From positions 62,001 through 126,000 of the forward strand of contig CAZQKR010000006.1 of assembly GCA_964594045.1 (NCBI GenBank): a stretch of DNA of 64,000 bases. The letters run 5' to 3'. This stretch comes from UBA2365 sp964594045. GTDB taxonomy: Bacteria > Bacteroidota > Bacteroidia > Chitinophagales > Saprospiraceae. A program made the translations under genes and the position numbers. The notes beneath the pieces were generated by a model, which searched no databases, was not told the origin of the DNA, and saw nothing but the letters and a program-made list of their open reading frames with translations. This document shows, one piece after another, positions 37,701-46,700 of the stretch (positions are counted from its first letter, which is position 1; each line of letters begins with the position of its first letter).

Positions 37701-40700
37701 AATATTGTGACTACAGGTCTATATAACATTGTTGGAACAAATGCTTATGGTGTAAGTGATTGGGATGCTTTAAATGGTCCTTACGATCCAAATACCACCG
37801 AGTTTATGGGCGCTGGTAGATGGACATTAAGATCACTTCCGGGAGGTGGAAATATAGCTTGGTTAACAGGATATTATTATGATGATGGGAAATGGAATAA
37901 TCCTGGATCAGGGTATTTTGAAGCACTTAAAAACTTTGCATATAATACAACAGGTACAACTGATTTGAACTTGGTCCAGACATCTGGTTTTACTTCCGGT
38001 AGTACCTTCCCTGTAGGAACTACTGTAAATACTTTTGTAGTAACCGATGGATTTGGTAATACAGCAGAGTGCAGCTTCGAGATAACCGTTGTTGATACCG
38101 AAGATCCTTTTGTGGATTGCGATGGTTTAGAGTTAGTGACTACAACTTCAGCAGATGGTGTAACAGGAGACTGTTCCTATCAATATGCCTGGACACATCC
38201 TGAAGCAACAGATAATTGTGGAATTTTGGCATATACGGTCATTTATCAAAATCCAGATGGAACAATAGATGGACCCTTTGATCTGTTCCAAATAACAAAA
38301 GCGAGTGTGGGACCTGAAGCCAACAGGCATTTTGAGATTGGAACCACCATTGTAACTTATACGGTTGACGATGTTAATGGAAATTCATATGAATGCAGCT
38401 GGACCGTGACGGTTACAGACGATGAGGCACCCGAATTCGTAGTGTGCCCGCCGGCAGGATACGATGTGGATGTATTTACAAATGATTGTGTTACGGATAT
38501 ATTTTGGGTAATTCCTGTAGCGGAAGACAACTGCAGTGTGTCCGTTGTTCAGACACAGGGACCGGCATATGGTTCTTCCGTAGGACCGGGTTCATACTAT
38601 ATAGAATATGTGGCCACGGACGGAGCAGGATTGACAGATACCTGTTCCTTCACGATCAATGTGATTGACACCGAAAATCCGGTTATCATCAATTGTCCGT
38701 ACAATGATCAGGAGATTTTTGTGGATGCCGATTGTGAAGCAGTTTTGCCAAATTACGCGGCTACATTGCAGGCAACGGATAATTGTAATTACACCTGGTC
38801 ACAAACACCACTTGCAGGAACTGTATTTACTGCAGGAGATGTTGTGGTGGTTACGGTAACTGCAACGGATGGTGCAGGGAATTCCACGGCATGTACCTTC
38901 AATGTAAATGTATTGGATACCATATCACCGACCATTGATTGTCCTGCAGATATATCAGTGGAAAATGATCAGGGAATATGTGGAGCAGTTGTAACTTTTG
39001 AAGATCCGATAGTTGATGATAATTGTGGTATCAATGTAACCTCTGGTAGTGAAATATTCATGTATACTGGAGCTATCCAAACCTGGACTGTGCCTGCGGG
39101 CGTAACTGAGGTAAATATTACTGCTTTGGGCGCAAGAGGCGGAAATGCAAGTAATCATACCGGAGGGCCAGGTGCCAGCATGAGTGGAGTTTTCAGTGTT
39201 ACACCCGGCCAGGTTTTAAATATTTTGGTTGGTGGTTCAGGATTAACGAACGGCTGTGGTAGTACTGGTTCAGGAGGAGGCGGAACATTCGTTGAAACAG
39301 GAGGAGTACCATTAATTATTGCCGGTGGTGGTGGTGGTGCCACTGTAAATCACTCTGGTGTAGGTGCAGTTATCACAAATGCTGGTACAAGTGATAATGG
39401 AGGATATGGCACTGGCGGCATTGGAGGAACAGGTGGAGTTACCTGTGCAACAAACAATTGGGCCAGTGGTGGCGGAGGCGGTGGATTTTCCGGCAACGGA
39501 ACAAACACCACGAATGGTGGTAATTTTACAGGAGGAGGACAATCCTATCTGAATGGTGGTATTGGAGGTACCCAAAACACGAATGGGGCCAATGGTGGAT
39601 ATGGTGGAGGTGGAGCAGCAGCCTCTTGCACTGTCGGTGGCGGCGGTGGCGGTGGTTACTCGGGAGGTGCAGGTGGATGGCACTCATTTGTAGATGTAGG
39701 AGGAAGCTCCTGTATTGCCCCGGGAGTTTATAACAATACCAGATATGGTGGAGGTGGCGGTGGAAGCTACAATAGCGGAACTTCACAGAATAATCTTCCG
39801 GCAATTAATCTGGGTAATGGAATGGTAACCATAACTTATGCCAACACCAGTTTAGTTCAGACTTCAGGACTTCCCAGTGGATCGGTATTCCCCGTTGGGT
39901 TGACAACGAATACATTTATTGTGACCGATGTTGCAGGCAACACTGCCGAATGTAGTTTTGATGTCATCGTCACGGATACGGAAGATCCATTGATCACATG
40001 TCCTTTAAATGCTTCAATAACAACGAGCAATTTGGGTAATACCGGAGATTGTGTGGGGCAATATGAATGGCAAATTCCAGTCCCAACTGATAATTGCGGG
40101 GTTATTAACTATACCGTATCTTACACTAATCCGGATGGTACTATTGACGGACCTTATGATGCCGTTGCATATACTCCTGAAAACCCGTCAAACGGGCTTC
40201 CAATGGGTAATCGCAATTTTGAGTTAGGAACAACAACTATAACATATTATGTAGAAGATATTCACGGTAATACAAGCTCATGCTCATTCACCGTAACAGT
40301 GACAGACGATGAGGCACCCGAATTCGTAGTGTGCCCGCCGGCAGGATACGATGTGGATGTATTTACAAATGATTGTGTTACAGATATATACTGGGTAATA
40401 CCTGCTGCTACGGATAACTGCAGTGTGACGGTTGTACAAACCGAAGGTCCGGCTTATGGTTCTTCAGTAGGCCCTGGTTCATATTATATAGAATATGTAG
40501 CCACGGACGGAGCAGGATTGACAGATACCTGTTCCTTCACGATCAATGTGATCGATACGGAAAATCCGGTGATCATCAATTGTCCGTACAATGATCAGGA
40601 GATTTTTGTGGATGATGTCTGCGAAGTATTGCTACCAGATTACACGGCTACCATGCAGGCAACAGATAATTGTGATTATATTTGGTCACAGACCCCAGTT

Positions 40701-43700
40701 GCAGGAAGTGTTTTTACAGCAGGAGATGTTGTGGTGGTTTCAGTAACTGCCACAGATGATGCTGGAAATTCAACTACATGTACCTTTAATGTAAATGTTT
40801 TGGATACAATTTCTCCGGTTATTATTTGTCCTGTTGATATTTCAGTGTCCAATGATCCGGAAATATGTGGAGCAGTTGTTGAGTTTGAAGATCCTATTGC
40901 AACAGACAATTGTACTACGATCAGTTCAGTTGCCGCTGATATCATTACCTTTGATTATACCGGGGTAGTTCAGACCTGGACAGTACCAGCCGGAGTTACT
41001 TCTATTATGGTCGATGCCTACGGAGCAGGGGGAGGAATATCCTATAATGGCGGTATTCCCGGTTATGGAGGAAGAGTGAATACGACTCTCGCGGTAACTC
41101 CGGGAGAAGTGTTGAATATATATGTTGGCGGTGCCGGAACTCCCGGTTTGTTCCAAGGTGGCATTGCAGCCGGAGGCTACAATGGTGGTGGTAATGGAGC
41201 CAGACCAATATGCTGCACCGGTGGAGGTGGAGGTGGATCAACAGACATCAGGATTAGTGGCAATGCTCTGGCAAATAGAGTAGTTATTGCCGGCGGCGGT
41301 GGAGGTGCCGGTTCTGATGGTGGCCCAACCAATGGCGGATATGGAGGAGATTTGATAGCTGGTACTGCAGCCGAGGGAAATAATCCATCTACTGTTGAAG
41401 CAACAGGTGGAACACAACTTGGTGGAGGTATTGGTGGTTCACTTAGTGGTTATCCTCCTCCTAGCGGAAACGGAATGCTTGGCCAGGGAGGTCATGCTGC
41501 CGACAATGATGGAGTGAATGGAGGTGGAGGAAGTGGCTATTATGGAGGTGGAGCAGGCACCTGGGCAGGTGGCGGTGGTGGATCCAGCTATACTGACCCG
41601 GTTTTGACAAGTGGGACTATCCATACACCAAATGTTCAATCTGGAAATGGACAACTTATCATACAATATAATGTTGCCGGTAATTTGATCCAGGTTCAAG
41701 GATTGCCAAGCGGTAGTGTTTTCCCGGTTGGAACCACAACAAATACTTTTATAGCAATTGATGAATTTGGAAATACTGCAACATGTAGTTTTGATGTTAC
41801 AGTAACAGACGATGAAGATCCTGTTATAGATTGCACGGGACTGGATTTGGTGACGACAACCTCCTCTGATAATATTTTGGGAGATTGTGTTTACCGTTAT
41901 TCCTGGGCACATCCGATACCAACAGATAATTGTGGTATAGAACAGTATACGATAGTTTATCAAAATCCGGATAACACGATTGATGGACCATATATTGTAT
42001 ATGTGGGTTCAGCATCCAGTTCATCAGTAGTAGATCCGGTGAGGAATTTTGCTGTCGGCACAACTATTGTAACTTACTATGTTGAAGATATTCATGGAAA
42101 TACAAACTCCTGTTCATTCACTGTGACAGTTACGGATGATGAAGATCCATATTGGAATCCGTTGCCACAGGATCTTACCTTGGAATGTGATGGAACAACT
42201 GATCCTTATAACCAGATCCAATTCTGGTTGAATACCAATGGAGGTGGTATTGCTTATGATAATTGTGGTCCGGTGACTTATTCCAATGATTACACTGGAT
42301 ACACTGTGGGATGTAGTCAAAACACTCATACTTCACAGATCACATTTACTGCGACTGACCGTTATGGAAATAGTACTTCCGTTGAAGTCACACTGACTGT
42401 GATCGATACCCAGGCACCGATCATTACGACCATGGCGCGAGATACCATCGTTGAATGTGACGGTTTGGGTAATGCAGCTGATCTGGCTTCCTGGCTGGCT
42501 AATCATGGAGGAGCAGTCGCCGAAGATGTGTGCAGTGAACCTCTTACATGGAGTTATACATTGATCAGTACAACAGAAACTTGTGGAGGAACATTCACAA
42601 GCAGATATGCATTCAGGGCAACAGATGCCTGTGGAAACGTAAGTGTGAATACGGAAGCATTGTTTATCATTGAAGATACAACTGCACCTCAGTTTGATGT
42701 ACTGCCTCAGGATCTCTTAGTCCAATGTGATGGAGATGGAAATACTGCAGAACTCAATGGTTGGTTGGCTTCATACGCGGGACTCGTCGCATCCGATGTT
42801 TGCAACGAAGTTGTGGAAATCCGTTACGACCTTATTCAGGAAACTGATCTGTGCGGTATTACCGGAAGCGGACTTTACAGATTTAGGATATGGGATGCAT
42901 GCGGGAATATGAATTTTGCCGATGCAACATTCACAATAGTTGACACTATTCCTCCGGCTATTTCCGGTGGAGCAGATATGGTGATGGAAGAATGTGAAGA
43001 CCCGCCAGCCGGGAATTATCCGGAATTTGATTTCTGGCTGACCACCAATGCAGGTGCAACTGCAGTAGATGTTTGCGGATCATTTGAATGGTCCAATAAC
43101 TTCCACATCGATAACTGGGTGTTCCAGTGCGGCAATACGAAATATGTCGATGTAACATTCTATGCAACGGATATTTGCGGCAATGTGGATTCTATCACAC
43201 ATAGGTTCAGCATTGGTGATGTAACACCTCCTGAATTCGTAAATTGCCCGAGACCGGATATCGTAGTGGATGTACCAACCAATCTGTGCGAAAGCTACGT
43301 TAATTTCTCCATGCCTTATGCAATTGACAATTGCGGAACAGCAGTGGTTGAACAAACTGATACAACAGGCTTGACATCAGGAGACTTATTCCCTGTTGGC
43401 TGTACGATACTTGAGTTTACCGCAACAGATGATTGCGGAAATCAAACAGTGTGCTATCTGAGGATCATCGTAAATGACAACCACACACCTCCGGTTTTGG
43501 AATGCCCGGCCAGTGTGGAAACGGTCAACGATCCTGGTTTCTGCGGAGCAATAGTTGATGATCTGACACCTACTGTTACGGATAATTGCCCTGCTCATGT
43601 TTTCGTTTCTTACACGATAGAAAATCAAGATGGGGAAATAATAGGCACTGGCGTGGAAGATGTCAGTGGAACTGAATTCCCGGTCGGGGTGAATACCGTT

Positions 43701-46700
43701 ACTTACACTGCATACGACCAGCCACAATTCCTGATCACTGAAGTGGTCCAGGATGGAATGGTTACCGGGGTGGAGATAGGTAATTTTGGCCCTGCTGCGA
43801 TTGATCTTGGATGTGCAGTGGTTAAAAGGACAAACAGCTCTGTTGACGAAGAATTTAGTCAGCACCACGGAACAGTGGTTGGAGCAGGTGAAGTACATGT
43901 AGTTCAATTTACCTCAATTCCAGCCGGTGAAGTTGCAACTTACAGTATTGAATTTAAAGACAGGATCGTGGATATGGTCACGATCAATGACGGCCTGGAC
44001 GGTGCGGATATCTTCAGGATCAGTGCAATAGATACAGATACCAATGATGACTTTGAAGTGGTCAATGCTTGTACTGAAGGCAGCTTTGGTTTATGGAATC
44101 CACAATTGCCACACTATGCTGACAATGGCATTACGACCAAAATGCAGAGTGTACATCCTAACCAGACTTCTTGTTCATTTACGGTTACAGTTCTGGATGT
44201 AGAGTCACCTGTATGTGGTGAGATTGATACCCTTTCATACACCGCAGGCGGGATGACTATAGGCGATGATCTTTGTGTGTCCTCAGTCTTTACTTTACCT
44301 GCAGGAAAGATTGCTAAAATCAATATTCTTGATCTGATCGCAGATGTACAGGATGCAGGAAAGGTAACTGTTTCGCTGACAGGTCCTGATGGAACGAAGA
44401 TTGTTTTACTGGAAAATACTTGTGCAGGAACAAGCGATATCAATGTGAATCTTGATGATATTGCTCCAACAAACGTCCAATATGCCGGTTGTGATCCATT
44501 GGGAAATGGCAGCACATTTGCGCCTTTGAACTCATTGTTTACATTCTTTGGAGAAGATTCAGAAGGGGACTGGACATTGGAATTGTATACAGATAGTCCA
44601 AATTCCGGCACATTAACGAATTGGACAATTGAGTTCCTGTTGTATTCAGCTTTCGATCAGCAAGATATAGTTGCTGAAAATGATCCCGGAGTCTGTGGTG
44701 CAGATATCACATGGATACACCCGTATTTCCTGGATAATTGTATCGAAGGTTCAATGACGGTAACCTATAACTTCAATAATGAAGTTACCGGCGAATCTTA
44801 TGAAATTACTGAAATTGTTTTGAGTTCAGGTGGTGCAATTGATCTCAATGGCATGCCCGTAACAAGATTTTTTGAAGTTGGGGTAACAACAATTACCTAT
44901 ACTTTGACAGATCAGTACGGACATATCAGCTATTGCGGATTTACAGTTACCGTTTTGGATACTGAAGCTCCGGTTTTCCCGAATAATTGTGCGGATTTTG
45001 TCGTTACATTGGATCCCGGTCTCTGTTATGGTAACCTGACGGTATTTCCTGATGTGACTGATAATTGTGGCCTGGAATCTCTGGTTTATTATTACCCGGA
45101 TGGATCTGAAGTAAATATTACACAAATTCCAATCGGAGATAACGAAATTTGGGCAGTGGCAACAGATATTTATGGAAATTCAGATACTTGTGTATTCAAT
45201 TTCAGGGTCATAGAATTTATTCCGACAAATAATACGATCGCATGTAATGATCATGTAAATATTTCTTTGGATGCAAATTGTCACGCAGAACTTACGGCTG
45301 ACATGATTTTGGAAGGAGATAATTACAGATGTTTTGAAAATTACTGTATTACAATTACAGATCAATTCGGAAATATACATCCAAATTCCTTCGACTATTC
45401 TGATGCAGGACAAACATTTATGGTCACGGTTACCGATTGCCTCGGAAGTGGAAATAATTGCATGTCTACAGTGACCATTATGGAGAAATGGGTACCTGAA
45501 ATTGAATGTCCCGCAGATACAACGGTCAGTTGTAATGCCGACATCAGTCCGGCTTCACTTGGATTTGTCATGATCTTGAATTGTGAACCTTTTGCTACAA
45601 TTGATTATATCGATGATTTTATTGATAATGGTGTTTGCGGAAACCCGAGAGCGATCATTAACAGAAACTGGATCGTAAATGATCACCAGGGGAATATCGT
45701 CAACTGTACACAGATCATTACCATTGAAAAATCTACATTGGATGAAGTGATCTTCCCTGTTGATGTGTTAAATGCTTCATGCCATTATGCAAATGAACAT
45801 CCTGAATCTCTGCATCCGGATCAAACCGGATATCCGACAGTCAACGGAATAGGGGTGAATGTCAATGATGGATTATGTATGTTTTCATATCTGTGGACTG
45901 ATGAGGTTTATCAGTACTGCGGAAACAGTTTTGAAATATTGAGGACATGGAAAGTTCGTGACATGTGCGGACCTGTCAATGCCCTGAATCCGCGGACTCA
46001 CGTCCAGGTTATCAGGGTCTTTGATACTACACCTCCCGAAATCTGCAGTTGTGAAGATTACGTAGTGAATGCAGATGCATTCAGTTGCGAAGGTAGTATC
46101 CAACTTCCATTGCCTTGTATCACAGATGATTGCAGTCAGATTAAAAGCGTAAAAGTATATGTTGCCGGAGCAGCTGTCAGTACAACAGGTAAATATTCAA
46201 ATGGCACTTTGAAGGTCTTTGTATACAACATGAAACTGGGCACGTATCCTGCAAAATGGATCGTTGAAGACGCCTGCGGCAACAAATCCAGTTGCAATTT
46301 CAACATTGTAGTTGAAGACAACTTCCCGCCGGTCGCAGTTTGCGAGCAATACAAACAAGTCGGCGTGACCTTTGGAGGCGTTGCGGAAGTTGCAGCGGAA
46401 AGCTTCAACTCCGGTTCATTTGACAACTGTAAACCTGTCTGGTTCAAGGTGTGGAGAGATGACGGAGGATGTATGGACCTCAATTGCGACAACACCGCCT
46501 GCACACAACAGTGGTTCGATGACAGCGTATTCTTCTGCTGCGAAGATGTTAGTAAGGAGATCATGGTTACCTTGAGGGTATTTGAAGTTGATCCGGGTCC
46601 CGGACCAGTCAATCCTTCGAGAATGCTTCCGGGAGGAGATCTGTACGGACATTTCAATGATTGTATGGCCACAACCCTGGTTCAGGACAAATCCGTTCCA

